Below are positions 18,535 to 27,710 of a stretch of 64,000 bases of DNA, one piece after another. The translations under genes were made by a program, and so were the position numbers. Source of the DNA: Solidesulfovibrio magneticus RS-1 (lineage in GTDB: Bacteria > Desulfobacterota > Desulfovibrionia > Desulfovibrionales > Desulfovibrionaceae); the NCBI RefSeq assembly GCF_000010665.1, contig NC_012796.1, positions 2,881,501 to 2,945,500 on the forward strand, in the 5' to 3' direction. A model generated the notes under the pieces. The model made no database searches. It saw nothing but the letters and a program-made list of their open reading frames with translations, and had not been told where the DNA came from. Position 1 is the stretch's first letter, and each line of letters starts with the position of its first letter.

Positions 18535-21402
18535 TCAGTAGGCCGCGATAGGGAAGTCCTCCACCGTGCCGGGCACGCCGGTGGTCGGGGTCTGTTCGCC
18601 GCCGGTGAGTTCCTTGACGCGCTCGGAGATGTAGAGGTCGAGCATCTTGAACGTCACCCGGCCGGTGCGCTTGACGTCGGCCTTGCCGAGCACGCCTTCC
18701 ACCAGCGCCTTGGTAAAGGCTCCGTTTTGCCAGTCCGGCTTTTCCAGGGAATACTGCCGGCCGGTGGAGGCGGCGAAGACGATGGCTCCGTTGCCGGCGC
18801 TGGAGAGCTCGTTGATCACGCCGTTGACGTCCGTCATGCCGCGACGCGACGCTCCCATGATGGAACCGCTGTGGCAGGTGTCCACGAAAAAGAGCGTCTT
18901 GCCGGCGATGTTGCGGATGGTCTTTTGCACTTCCATGAACGGCAGCCCCGAGGCCCGCAGCTTTTCCAGCTCCACGGTGGTCGGCAGGAAGTAGTAGTCG
19001 CCGTTCTTGTCGTTCACCCCATGACCGGCCAGAAAGATCATGGCCACGTCGTGCTGGGTGGTCTGGCGCTCGATCCAGTCCAGGCCGTTGAGGATGGCTT
19101 CCTTGGTGGCGGCCTCGTCGGTGAGGGTCCGCACCACCACGTCGCTGTAGAGTTTGCCCTTTTGCAGGGCCATGGCGGCGGCGAAGTCCTGGGCGTCCTT
19201 GGCCGGATAGGTGAGCGACAGGGATTTGTCGGCATAGGCTCCGGCCCCGATGGCCAGGACGTAGAGCTTGGAGGCCGGTGCGGCCGGCGCGGCGGCCCGG
19301 CCGGTCCACTTGAGCTTCACCGTGGCCGGGGCCGAGGGGCCGTTTTTGTTCTCGGCCACCACCGAAAGCACCACATCGCGCTCGGGCAGGGCCACGTTGC
19401 TGGTGAGCACGCTGGGCTCAAGGCCCCGGCCGGCGAGATTGGGGCGTTGCTCCAGCACGCGTGCGCCGTCCACCAGCACCCGCACGGCGGTAATGTCCTC
19501 GCCGCCGGGGCTGCGCACGGCATATTTGACGGCCATGTCCGGGGCGGCAAATCCCCCGCCCGGAGCCGGACTGAGGATTTCCACCACCGGCGGCCGGGCA
19601 GTCAGCACCGAAGGCGCGCGCACATCGCCCCCCCGGGCCACGTTGGCCGCGGCCAAAGCCCGGTCCTCGTCCAGGGCGCGCGGCACCATGTCCACCACAT
19701 CGGGCCGGTGGTAGGCCTCGCGGAAGCGCGAGGCCGGAAAGAAGTCGGCCGCGTGGTCCGGGCCGTTGTTGACGTTCCAGCCGATCATATCCTCGCCGCC
19801 CGGGGAGGCGTCGTAGTAGCCTGTCGGGGTCCACAGCACCCAACGCTTGCCGTCGGCATTGGGGAAATAGGACAGCAGTTCGCGCCCATCTTCCAGGCGG
19901 TACCAGCGGATGGAGCCGTCGCCCATGGCCGCGACGACCATGCGCCCGTCGCCGCTGACATTGACCGCCCAGACCGTGTCCGGGGCCGGGGTCTGCCACA
20001 ACGGCGCGCCGTCGGCTCCGTAGGCCCGGACGTTCCAGGAGGTGCCCAGGATCAGCCGGCGGTTGTCCGGGGCGATGGCCAGGGAAAAGGACGTTTCGAA
20101 GTCCTTCATCTTGAGCGGCTGGCCGTTTAGCGTCGGCGTGCGCCCCCCTTCCCAGCCGGCCACGGTCAGGCCGGCGGCCTGGGTTCGCGGCGCGGCCATG
20201 TCCGGAGTCACGGCGTCGATGTGCCGCAGGTCGCGGCCGGGCAAGGCGAAGCGGTAGACGCCTTTGCGGCCGCCTACGGCGTAGCCTACCGTCTCGCCGG
20301 TGCGGTCGAGATAGAAGGCCCGCACCGAGGAGCGGTAGTCCTGGATGGCCGGCGAGCGGGTCATGCCGAAGCTGCCGTCCGGGCGCAGCACGCCCCAGCG
20401 CGGGGCCACGGTGCCGTAGGCCACGCCGCCGTCGGGCAGCGGACACAGGGCCACCACGGCGGATTTGCCGGTGTCGAGGTCGCGGTACTGCACGTAGTCC
20501 GAAGGCTTGAAGCTGCGTATGGGGCAGCCCCGGTCCGTGACCCAGCGGCCGGCGGCCAGAAGCGACCCGTCGGCGGCAAAGGCGACGGTGGCGAGGTTGC
20601 CGTTGTCCACGCCGGCGAGGTTGGGCGCGCCGAGGAGTCCCAGGGTTTCGGCGTCCAGGACCGTCACGGCCGGAGTGTCGGTGAAGCCCACGGCCAGCTG
20701 GCTGCCGTCCGGGGAAAAGGCCAGGGAAAAGGGCCGCGCGCCGCCCTGGGTCTGGGTTTTGGCGAGCAGGGTCAGGCCCGTGTCGGCCACGCGGTAGAGG
20801 CGCACCGCGCCGTCGTAGCAGGCCGTGGCCAGATGGCCCTTGCCGTCAAAGGCCGCGCCGTAGCTTTCGCCCTTGTAGTCGCGGTCCTGACCCACAAGCG
20901 CCAGATCGGACAGCCGCCAGACGCGCAGGCCGTCCTCGCCAAGGACAGCGGCCAGATATGCCCCGTCGCGGGAGATGGCCAAGTGGTTGACCACGCTTGG
21001 CAGGCCGGTGAGGCGGCGCACGAGCTGGCCGGATTCGCGGTCGAAGACATAGACGCTGTGGGCCTTGTCCCAGCCGTAGCCGGACCAGCCGCCGCAAAAG
21101 ACGTAGCGGCCGTCGGGGCTCATGGCCACGCTGTAGAGCCGGCCCTCGTATTCGTGGCCGATGGGCGGACGCAGCACGCGCAGTTGTTCGCCGGTCTTGA
21201 TGTCCCAGACACGGCAGGTCTTGTCGTCGGAGGCCGTGGCCAGATAGCGGCCCAGCGCGTCCACGGCGATGCGCTTGATGAGCGCCGTGTGCATCCCGGT
21301 TTCGATGCGCAGAATCGGCTCGGCGGGCGGCGTGGCGGCGGCGACGTGGGTGAAGGAGAATAGGAGAACGAGAATGGTGAGAACGAGTACGCGAAGGCGC
21401 AT
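18535..21402 (-). CDS. Exported WD40-repeat protein with C-terminal caspase-like (C14) domain
   Basis: This is a 955-residue protein. A signal peptide (about 1-23, MRLRVLVLTILVLLFSFTHV) sends it through the inner membrane. Residues 30-560 contain repeated beta-propeller blades of WD40 type with motifs such as SDDKTCRVWD and FSPDGSQLAVG. A beta-sandwich-like linker spans about 600-700. The C-terminal caspase/metacaspase domain (about 705-955) has the catalytic dyad: His near 794 in LAGHGV and Cys near 843 in VDTCHSGS. GAGGAG lies 7 nt before the ATG at 21402. It stands alone with its own terminator. Export argues against a simple intracellular suicide role; it may be a periplasmic or surface protease or signalling scaffold. 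Substrate unknown. Confidence 0.85.
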   Translation of the reverse strand: MRLRVLVLTILVLLFSFTHVAAATPPAEPILRIETGMHTALIKRIAVDALGRYLATASDDKTCRVWDIKTGEQLRVLRPPIGHEYEGRLYSVAMSPDGRYVFCGGWSGYGWDKAHSVYVFDRESGQLVRRLTGLPSVVNHLAISRDGAYLAAVLGEDGLRVWRLSDLALVGQDRDYKGESYGAAFDGKGHLATACYDGAVRLYRVADTGLTLLAKTQTQGGARPFSLAFSPDGSQLAVGFTDTPAVTVLDAETLGLLGAPNLAGVDNGNLATVAFAADGSLLAAGRWVTDRGCPIRSFKPSDYVQYRDLDTGKSAVVALCPLPDGGVAYGTVAPRWGVLRPDGSFGMTRSPAIQDYRSSVRAFYLDRTGETVGYAVGGRKGVYRFALPGRDLRHIDAVTPDMAAPRTQAAGLTVAGWEGGRTPTLNGQPLKMKDFETSFSLAIAPDNRRLILGTSWNVRAYGADGAPLWQTPAPDTVWAVNVSGDGRMVVAAMGDGSIRWYRLEDGRELLSYFPNADGKRWVLWTPTGYYDASPGGEDMIGWNVNNGPDHAADFFPASRFREAYHRPDVVDMVPRALDEDRALAAANVARGGDVRAPSVLTARPPVVEILSPAPGGGFAAPDMAVKYAVRSPGGEDITAVRVLVDGARVLEQRPNLAGRGLEPSVLTSNVALPERDVVLSVVAENKNGPSAPATVKLKWTGRAAAPAAPASKLYVLAIGAGAYADKSLSLTYPAKDAQDFAAAMALQKGKLYSDVVVRTLTDEAATKEAILNGLDWIERQTTQHDVAMIFLAGHGVNDKNGDYYFLPTTVELEKLRASGLPFMEVQKTIRNIAGKTLFFVDTCHSGSIMGASRRGMTDVNGVINELSSAGNGAIVFAASTGRQYSLEKPDWQNGAFTKALVEGVLGKADVKRTGRVTFKMLDLYISERVKELTGGEQTPTTGVPGTVEDFPIAAY

Positions 21403-21624
21403 GGGCAGACTCCTCGCCCAATACCGGGCGGCGCGCATTCTTCTCCCCGCCGCCTGTCCGCGTCAAGCCCGCAAGGGCCGTGCCAGGACCGGAAATCCAG
21501 CCCTGGCGCGGCATTTCGTCCTTTCTTAACGCTTCATGAATTTCCGCTCATGCGCCCCAGGCGCTCACTCCCCTTTCACCCTCTCGCCCCCCCACGACAC
21601 TACCGCCAGTCCCCATCACCCAAC

Positions 21625-21710
21625 TGGGGGGTCCGGGGGCCTCAGGCCCCCGGCGGAGAGGGTAAGGCAGAGGCAGCGCCTCTTCTGGCCGCCGGAGGCA
21701 TCCCCCCCTC
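21625..21710 (-). repeat. Dispersed GC palindromic repeat, copy 2
   Basis: This is a long copy on the minus strand. It reads GATGCCTCCGGCGGCC, an inner palindrome, then CTCTCCGCC, GGGGGCCTGAGGCCCCC and GGACCCCCC. It begins 4 bp after the stop codon of the FAD/Fe-S oxidoreductase gene, in the same orientation as that gene. Confidence 0.75.
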
Positions 21711-21713
21711 CCC

Positions 21714-24560
21714 CTACTTCGGCCGGGCGGCCTGGTCCACCAGGTAGGCCATGGACTGGTAGGGGATGCCGCCGTGGAAGGACAGGCCGATTTCGCAGGT
21801 GCGGCTGTTGCTGTAGCCGGCCGTGACCGTGGCCGGCAGCTGCCCGGGCAGATCGGCCAGGGCGGCGGCGTTGAGTTCGGGGTAGAAAAAGCCCCGGTCA
21901 CCGGCAAAGCCGCAGCAGTGGATGTTGCGTGGGATGACCACCTGCTTGGCGCAGAGTTTGGCCAGGGCGGCGAACTTGGCCGACAGGCCCATTTTCACCG
22001 ACGAGCACGAGACATGCAGGGCCACGGCCGCGTCCACCGGGGTCAGATCAAGATGCGGCAGGCAGAAGTCGTGGATGAACTCCACTGGTTCGTGGAGCTT
22101 AAGCCCCGGTTCCATCTTGCAGCGCATGGTGTAGAGACACGGGCTGGCGTCGCACAGGATGGGGATCGCGCCGTTGTTGCTCACTTTTCGCAGCACCGTC
22201 TCCAGCTCGGCCGACTTGCGCCCCGCGTCCTCGTGCAGGCCCTTGGATTCCAGCGTCAGGCCGCAGCACAGTTCCTTCAATCCCTCGGGGAAGATGACGT
22301 CGTAGCCGGCCTTGGCCAAAACGGACATGACGGCGGCGAAAAGCCCGCGCTGGTCCGGGTCCAGGGCCGAGGGGCCCATGGCCCGGGTGGTGCAGCTCGG
22401 GAAATAGACCACCTGCCGGCCCTTGCCCTGGCGGGTGTTCCGCAGTTCCAGACGCGGCGCGCCCTTGGGGGCGGTGGGCGTCCAGTAGGGAACCAGGCCC
22501 CGCGAGAGCTTTCGCAGGCCATGCGTCATGGCGGTCATGGCCTTGGTGCCGAGCAGCTTATGGACGCCGTGGGACAGATGCAAGCCGCCGCTGGCCAGGG
22601 TCGTCACCAAGCCGTAGTGGTCGGCCACGAACCGGCCGATCTTGCGCGCCCGGTCGCCGGCTTCCCGGCCGCGATAGGTTTTGGTGAAGGAGCCGGTGTC
22701 CACGGCCACGGGACAGACCGTGGCGCACAGGCCGTCGGCGGCGCAGGTGGCCGCGCCGTAGTAGGCGTAGGCGTCATGGAAGTCATTGAATTCGCCCAGG
22801 TCGCCGGTCTGTTTGGCCAAGGCCATGTGGCGCTGCAACGCGATGCGCTGGCGCGGCGTGGTGGTGACGTTGCGCGAGGGGCAGACCGATTCGCAGTAGC
22901 CGCACTCGATGCAGCGGTCGATGATGGGATCGACGGGCGGCATGGGTTTCAAGTCCTTGAGATGCACTTCCTTGTCGTCGTTGAGGATAACGCCCGGGTT
23001 GAGGATGCCTTCGGGATCGAAGGCGGCCTTGAGGCGTTGCATGTAGGCGTAGGCGGTGCGTCCCCACTCCATCTCGACAAAGGGGGCCATGTTGCGGCCG
23101 GTGCCGTGTTCGCCCTTGAGCGAGCCGTCGTAGCGGCCAACGACCATGGCTGCCACTTCATCCAGCAGCGCCCGGTAATGGGCCGTGGCGTCCGGGTCGC
23201 CGAAGTCCGGGCAGAAGACAAAGTGGAGATTGCCTTCCAGGGCATGGCCAAAAATGATGCCTTCGGCAAAGCCGTGGTCGCGCATGAGGCGCTGGAGTTC
23301 CACCGTGCCCTCGGCCAGCCGCTCGATGGGGAAGACCACGTCCTCGATGATGACGGCCGTGCCGGGCTTTCGCGCCCCGCCGACCGAGGTGAAAAGCCCG
23401 CGCCGGATGTTCCAGAGCTTTTCGTAATCGTCCTTGCCGTCCATGAAGATAAGCGGAAAGACCGGCTCGATGCCGGCCACCCGAGACAGCGCGCCGTCGA
23501 TGGCGGCCAGCAGCCCGGGTTTGTCGGCGGCGCGCACCTCCACCAAAATGGCGGCGGCATCCTCGGACAATTCCTTAAGATAGGCCGGCATCCCGGGCTT
23601 GTCCTCCACCGAGCGCAGCGAAGCCCGGTCCATAAGTTCCACGGCCGACACCGGGCCGGCCTTGAGCGCGATGGTGGCCCGGCAGGCGGCGTCGATGGTC
23701 GGGTAGATCATGAGCGACGAGGCCTTGTGGGGATGCTCGACCACGGTGCGGTAGGTGACCTCGCTGATAAAGGCCAAGGTCCCTTCGGAGCCGATGATGA
23801 GGTGCAGCAGGATGTCGAAGGGGTCTTCGAAGTCGATGAAGGCGTTTAGGCCGTAACCGGTGGTGTTTTTGATCTTGAATTTGCGGCGGATGCGCTCGGC
23901 CAGTTCGGCGTCGGCCAGGATTTCGGCGCGCATGGCGGCCAGCTCGGCCAACAGTTCCGGCCGGGCCACGGCAAAGGCGGCCCGGGAGGCCGGGTCGGCG
24001 GTGTCCAGGGCCGTGCCGTCGGCAAATACCAGACGCATGGATTCCACGGTCTTGTAGCTGTTTTCCGCCGTGCCGCAGCACATGCCCGACGAATTGTTGG
24101 CGGCGATGCCGCCGATCATGCAGGCGCTGATGGAGGCCGGGTCCGGGCCGATCTTGCGGCCATAGGGGGCAAGCCGCACGTTGGCCTCGGCCCCGATGAC
24201 GCCGGGCTCCAGGCTGATGTGGCCCGCGCCGGGATGGATGCGCAGCCCGCGCCAGGCGCCGGCCAGATAGACCAGCACGGAATCGGTCAGCGCCTGGCCG
24301 GACAGGCTGGTGCCGGCGGTGCGGAAGGTGACGGCCACGTGTTCGGCGGCGGCGGTGCGAAGAATCCGGGCCACCTCGGCTTCGGTCACGGCCTTGATGA
24401 CGATCTTGGGGATCAGCCGATAGAAGCTGGCGTCGTCGCCCAGGGCGAGGTTTCGAAACGGGCCGAGGAAGATGCGCTCGGCCGGGATGAAGGCGCTTAT
24501 GCGGTCCAAGAAGGCTTTATGGGCGGCGGGCAGGCTTTCGGCGCGGCACGGCTCGGTCAT
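21714..24560 (-). CDS. FAD-binding and (Fe-S) oxidoreductase, D-lactate/glycolate dehydrogenase type
   Basis: This 948-residue fusion enzyme has an FAD-binding PCMH domain (about 40-240, with TFRTAGTSLSGQALTDSVLV) and an FAD-oxidase C-terminal domain (about 240-520, with GHALEGNLHFVF and GEHGTGRN). Two [4Fe-4S] motifs follow, CIECGYCESVCP and CAADGLCATVCP. Two CCG cysteine-rich modules come last (CCGLTLES and HCCGFAGDRGFFYPE), as in GlcF and LutA. It likely oxidises D-lactate or another 2-hydroxy acid and passes electrons to the membrane. Lactate is a central substrate of sulfate reducers. AAGGAG lies 6 nt before the ATG at 24560. The precise substrate is not determinable. Confidence 0.88.
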   Translation of the reverse strand: MTEPCRAESLPAAHKAFLDRISAFIPAERIFLGPFRNLALGDDASFYRLIPKIVIKAVTEAEVARILRTAAAEHVAVTFRTAGTSLSGQALTDSVLVYLAGAWRGLRIHPGAGHISLEPGVIGAEANVRLAPYGRKIGPDPASISACMIGGIAANNSSGMCCGTAENSYKTVESMRLVFADGTALDTADPASRAAFAVARPELLAELAAMRAEILADAELAERIRRKFKIKNTTGYGLNAFIDFEDPFDILLHLIIGSEGTLAFISEVTYRTVVEHPHKASSLMIYPTIDAACRATIALKAGPVSAVELMDRASLRSVEDKPGMPAYLKELSEDAAAILVEVRAADKPGLLAAIDGALSRVAGIEPVFPLIFMDGKDDYEKLWNIRRGLFTSVGGARKPGTAVIIEDVVFPIERLAEGTVELQRLMRDHGFAEGIIFGHALEGNLHFVFCPDFGDPDATAHYRALLDEVAAMVVGRYDGSLKGEHGTGRNMAPFVEMEWGRTAYAYMQRLKAAFDPEGILNPGVILNDDKEVHLKDLKPMPPVDPIIDRCIECGYCESVCPSRNVTTTPRQRIALQRHMALAKQTGDLGEFNDFHDAYAYYGAATCAADGLCATVCPVAVDTGSFTKTYRGREAGDRARKIGRFVADHYGLVTTLASGGLHLSHGVHKLLGTKAMTAMTHGLRKLSRGLVPYWTPTAPKGAPRLELRNTRQGKGRQVVYFPSCTTRAMGPSALDPDQRGLFAAVMSVLAKAGYDVIFPEGLKELCCGLTLESKGLHEDAGRKSAELETVLRKVSNNGAIPILCDASPCLYTMRCKMEPGLKLHEPVEFIHDFCLPHLDLTPVDAAVALHVSCSSVKMGLSAKFAALAKLCAKQVVIPRNIHCCGFAGDRGFFYPELNAAALADLPGQLPATVTAGYSNSRTCEIGLSFHGGIPYQSMAYLVDQAARPK

Positions 24561-24677
24561 GGACGGCTCCTTGGCGACGCGCGGCGTCGCGGGAAGAGGG
24601 ATGATTGGAGCTGTTATGGCACGGATGGGGGGATTTGGGAACCAATCGATCACCCTTAAGCTCACCGCAAAATCACA

Positions 24678-24706
24678 TTGACATATAGCAACAACCTGTA
24701 TAGATA
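24678..24706 (+). promoter_or_regulatory. Sigma-70 promoter of the AT-rich HEPN gene
   Basis: A perfect TTGACA (24678-24683) is followed by overlapping -10 candidates, TATAGA (24699-24704, 15-bp spacer) or TAGATA (24701-24706, 17-bp spacer). A run of T and AT-rich leader lead to the ATG at 24759. Confidence 0.6.
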
Positions 24707-24758
24707 TTTTTTTAAAAAGCTGATAGAAACACCGCAAATCAACAACCGGGACTAAACA

Positions 24759-26108
24759 ATGAGCTTAATACAAACGAAATCCTCAAAAGAAGATTTTGGT
24801 TCAATTATAAGTGATTTCATCAGTAACATAGAGAGCCTCCACAGAACTCTCTACATCGTCATGAGCTTTATTAAGCATGTCAGAAAGAATACAAACGACG
24901 AGTTCGAGGAATTTCTCTCAAAGAACGCCAAAAGCACCAAAAAAAGCGAGACCGAAACGGAATATAGTATAGAATTTACAAGCTACTACGAATTCAAACA
25001 AAAGTTACGAGATGTTGAGTGGGTAAATAGGTCAGGGACAATAATACCAAAGAGCTTTGTAGTCTCCTTAATCAGTGAGTATGACGCCTACCTTGGAATG
25101 ATTATAAGAAGAATGTACCGCATAAAACCCGAAGTATTAAACTCTAAAGACAACCAGATTTCCTTTTCCGACATCGTGACTTACGACTCTTTAGACCAAA
25201 TAAAAGAGATAATCATTGACAAAGAAGTTGAAAACCTACTGAGAAATAGCCATCCTGAACAGTTCAAGATCATTGAGGCAACTTTTTCTGTCATACTAAC
25301 CAAAGAAGTAGAAGGTTGGAATGATTTTGTCGAACTAACAGAAAGGAGGAACTTATTTGTACATTGCAACGGCATTGTCAGCAAGCAGTACCTAGATACT
25401 TGCAAAAAACACAAAATAGAAATTAACGATTTAAAAAAAGGTGACCCCCTCCAAGTCAGCCCAGACTATTTCGACAATGCATTCAATACGGTCCTTACAA
25501 TTGGATTTATGATAGGGCATGTTTTATGGAGAAAGTTCCAGCCAGAGGAGTCACAAGATGCCGACAAACATTTAATTTCTGTTGTTTATTCACTTTTAAC
25601 ATCAAAACACTACAGCGCCACTATAACTCTCTGTAAATTTGCAATAAAATGCATAGGTAAAAAATTTTCATCAGAGGAAACACGTAGAATTATTGTAATA
25701 AATTATGCAATAGCCTTAAAATTTTCATCTAAGAAAGAGGAGATGGAAAAACTACTCAACGAAAATGACTGGTCGGCTTCCAGCGAAAAATTTAAACTTG
25801 CTGTTCTTGTATTAAACGACAACAATACAGAGGCCGCCACAACCATGCGTAAAATAGGTTGCAACGGTGAAGTAACAAAAGCTGACTACAACAACTGGCC
25901 TTTGTTTGAAAATTTTAGAGAGACAGAGATTTTCAAAACAACATATCTTGAAGTATTCAATGAGGAAAGCATGTCCATATCGGAAGACATCAAAAACGAA
26001 CAAGAAAACTCAAAAACAAATTGTCGCGAAGCACATTCTGCACCCACAACAACAAACAAACCCAAGCGGCACCACAAACGATCAGCCAAAAAACACAAAA
26101 AAAGATAA
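24759..26108 (+). CDS. HEPN-motif protein on an AT-rich island, possible defence or toxin RNase
   Basis: This 449-residue protein is encoded by DNA far more AT-rich than everything around it (for example 17 G/C of 60 bases in 24961-25020). It carries the HEPN ribonuclease signature RNLFVH (Arg197-x4-His202) followed by CNGIVSKQYL, as in RNase-type HEPN proteins of toxin-antitoxin and phage-defence systems. Residues 1-190 and 260-400 are predicted helical; the region after 265 looks like helical repeats. The C-terminus (about 425-449) is a very basic Lys/His/Arg tail that could bind RNA. There is no adjacent antitoxin gene. Function as a defence nuclease is inferred from the motif and island character only. 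Confidence 0.6.
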   Translation: MSLIQTKSSKEDFGSIISDFISNIESLHRTLYIVMSFIKHVRKNTNDEFEEFLSKNAKSTKKSETETEYSIEFTSYYEFKQKLRDVEWVNRSGTIIPKSFVVSLISEYDAYLGMIIRRMYRIKPEVLNSKDNQISFSDIVTYDSLDQIKEIIIDKEVENLLRNSHPEQFKIIEATFSVILTKEVEGWNDFVELTERRNLFVHCNGIVSKQYLDTCKKHKIEINDLKKGDPLQVSPDYFDNAFNTVLTIGFMIGHVLWRKFQPEESQDADKHLISVVYSLLTSKHYSATITLCKFAIKCIGKKFSSEETRRIIVINYAIALKFSSKKEEMEKLLNENDWSASSEKFKLAVLVLNDNNTEAATTMRKIGCNGEVTKADYNNWPLFENFRETEIFKTTYLEVFNEESMSISEDIKNEQENSKTNCREAHSAPTTTNKPKRHHKRSAKKHKKR

Positions 26109-26150
26109 TCACGCAACAACAGCCATAGCAACTTTAACAAAGACAATACG

Positions 26151-26194
26151 AAAAACAAGCGGGGCGTCCGTCGCCGGGCGCCCCGCAAAAAAAC
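26151..26194 (-). terminator. Terminator between the HEPN gene and mtaP
   Basis: A perfect 8-bp GC stem (26160-26167 with 26180-26187) is followed on the minus strand by TTGTTTTTC, ending mtaP transcription. On the plus strand it is followed by A7, so it may only partly stop the HEPN transcript. Confidence 0.7.
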
Positions 26195-26216
26195 AGTCAG
26201 CCCACTGACGGCCGGG

Positions 26217-26960
26217 TTACATCTTCCCCACCACCTCGATAAGCACACTCGTCACCTTCTCGGCGTTTTCCTTGAAGATCGTCACGATCTCCTCCCAGGA
26301 GACGGGCGGCTCGTCGGTCTTCCAGCAGTCGTAGTCCGTGCTCATGGCCACCGATGCGTAGGGAAGCCCGGCCTCCACGGCCAGGGCGCATTCCGTGGCC
26401 ACGCTCATGTTGATGACGTCCGCGCCCCAGGCCCGGAACATGTTCGATTCGGCGCGGGTGGAAAAACGCGGCCCTTCGATGGTGACCACCGTGCCCTTGT
26501 CGTGGTGGCAGTAGCCGAACTTGCGGCAGGCGTCGATGAGCAGCTGGCGCAACGGCTCGGAAAACGGGTCGGCCATGGGCGTGTGGGCCGGATTGTGCGG
26601 CTCGAAACGGTCGTGGAAGGTGAGCGCACGACGCCGGGTGAAGTCGATGAACTGGTCGAGGATGACCAGATCGCCGCGCCCGATCTCGGCCCGCAGCGAC
26701 CCCACCGCCGTGGTGGAGATGACGGCGGCGCAGCCGACCGCGCGCAAGGCGTGGATGTTGGCCCGGTAGTTGACGTGGGTGGGCGTGGCCGTATGCGACC
26801 GGCCATGGCGGGCCAAAAGCACCACGTCCTTGCCGGCGATCCGGCCCTGGCGCAGGGTCGAATTGGGCGCGCCGTAAGGGGTGTCCACCTCGATGTCGGA
26901 CGGATTTTCCAGGATATTGGGGTCGTCCAGGCCGCTGCCGCCGATAATGCCGATCTTCAT
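26217..26960 (-). CDS. mtaP: S-methyl-5'-thioadenosine phosphorylase
   Basis: This 247-residue nucleoside phosphorylase of the PNP/MTAP family cleaves methylthioadenosine to adenine and methylthioribose-1-phosphate. Phosphate- and base-site motifs are visible: GIIGGSGLDD at the start, RHGRSH near 53, STTAVGSL near 84, EGPRFSTRAES near 163, and NMSVATE followed by STDYDCW. The last includes the Asp that selects 6-aminopurines. GGAG lies 9 nt before the ATG at 26960; an upstream TTG (26987) would add 9 residues. It is followed by apt in the upstream position on the same strand, linking adenine release to adenine reuse. Confidence 0.92.
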   Translation of the reverse strand: MKIGIIGGSGLDDPNILENPSDIEVDTPYGAPNSTLRQGRIAGKDVVLLARHGRSHTATPTHVNYRANIHALRAVGCAAVISTTAVGSLRAEIGRGDLVILDQFIDFTRRRALTFHDRFEPHNPAHTPMADPFSEPLRQLLIDACRKFGYCHHDKGTVVTIEGPRFSTRAESNMFRAWGADVINMSVATECALAVEAGLPYASVAMSTDYDCWKTDEPPVSWEEIVTIFKENAEKVTSVLIEVVGKM

Positions 26961-27083
26961 GCCGTTTTTCTCCGACTGGATAGTCAACTAAGAACGAGCC
27001 AGGGTTCCAGAGGCTCCCGGGCCAGGGAAGAGCGCCTCGGGCGCTTTGTCCAGACAACCGCCGCGTCGGTACGAAATCCGCCC

Positions 27084-27599
27084 TTAGGCGATCTGCAAAA
27101 TGCTCTCGCAGCCGTAGGAACGCAGCTGTTCCTTGCCGTTTAAAAATTCCAGCTCGATGACCACGCCGATGCCGACGATGTCCGCGCCGAAATGCTCCAC
27201 GAGATCGATGACACCGGACAGCGTGCCGCCCGTGGCCAACAAGTCATCGATGACCAGCACTTTCTCGTCACGAAGCAGCGCGTCCTCGTGCATGCACAGG
27301 GTGTCGGAGCCGTATTCCAGGTCATAGGAGACGGAAACCGTCTTGTACGGCAGCTTGCCGGGCTTGCGCACCGGCACGAAGCCTAGGCCCATCTTGTAGG
27401 CCAGCGCCGCGCCGAAAATGAAGCCGCGCGCCTCGGCGGCCACGATTTTCGTGGCCCCGGAATCGGCGAAGCGCTCGGCCAAAAGGTCGATGGCCCGGCG
27501 GAACCCGTCCGGATCGCCCAGAAGCGGCGTGATGTCGAAAAAGAGGATGCCTTCCTTGGGATAATCCGGGATATCGCGAATAAGTTGACGCAGGTCCAT
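27084..27599 (-). CDS. apt: Adenine phosphoribosyltransferase
   Basis: This 171-residue type I phosphoribosyltransferase makes AMP from adenine and PRPP. The PRPP-binding motif VLVIDDLLATGGT is at about residues 114-126, and the N-terminal IPDYPKEGILFFDITPLL stretch is typical of Apt. The length is standard. AAGGAG lies 8 nt before the ATG. It is transcribed ahead of mtaP with a 123-bp gap and diverges from an MTA/adenosylhomocysteine deaminase-type gene, so the three genes together recycle the adenine of methylthioadenosine. Confidence 0.95.
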   Translation of the reverse strand: MDLRQLIRDIPDYPKEGILFFDITPLLGDPDGFRRAIDLLAERFADSGATKIVAAEARGFIFGAALAYKMGLGFVPVRKPGKLPYKTVSVSYDLEYGSDTLCMHEDALLRDEKVLVIDDLLATGGTLSGVIDLVEHFGADIVGIGVVIELEFLNGKEQLRSYGCESILQIA

Positions 27600-27710
27600 G
27601 GGCCTCTCCTTGGAAATTCAGTCAGGTAACCGCAGTCGCATAGGCAATTTTGCGCCATCCGGTCAAGCCGGGCTTGGCCTGCCCGCCGCCCTGGGTTAAG
27701 GGATGCGGCC

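Noticed and set aside
24560-24737. Longer N-terminus for the FAD/Fe-S oxidoreductase starting at 24737
   Set aside because: The extra residues run into the AT-rich promoter region of the divergent gene; ATG 24560 has AAGGAG at proper spacing.
24759-26108. Viewing the AT-rich gene as part of a prophage or larger island
   Set aside because: Composition returns to normal on both sides within about 100 bp, and no integrase, phage gene or flanking tRNA/att repeat is seen.
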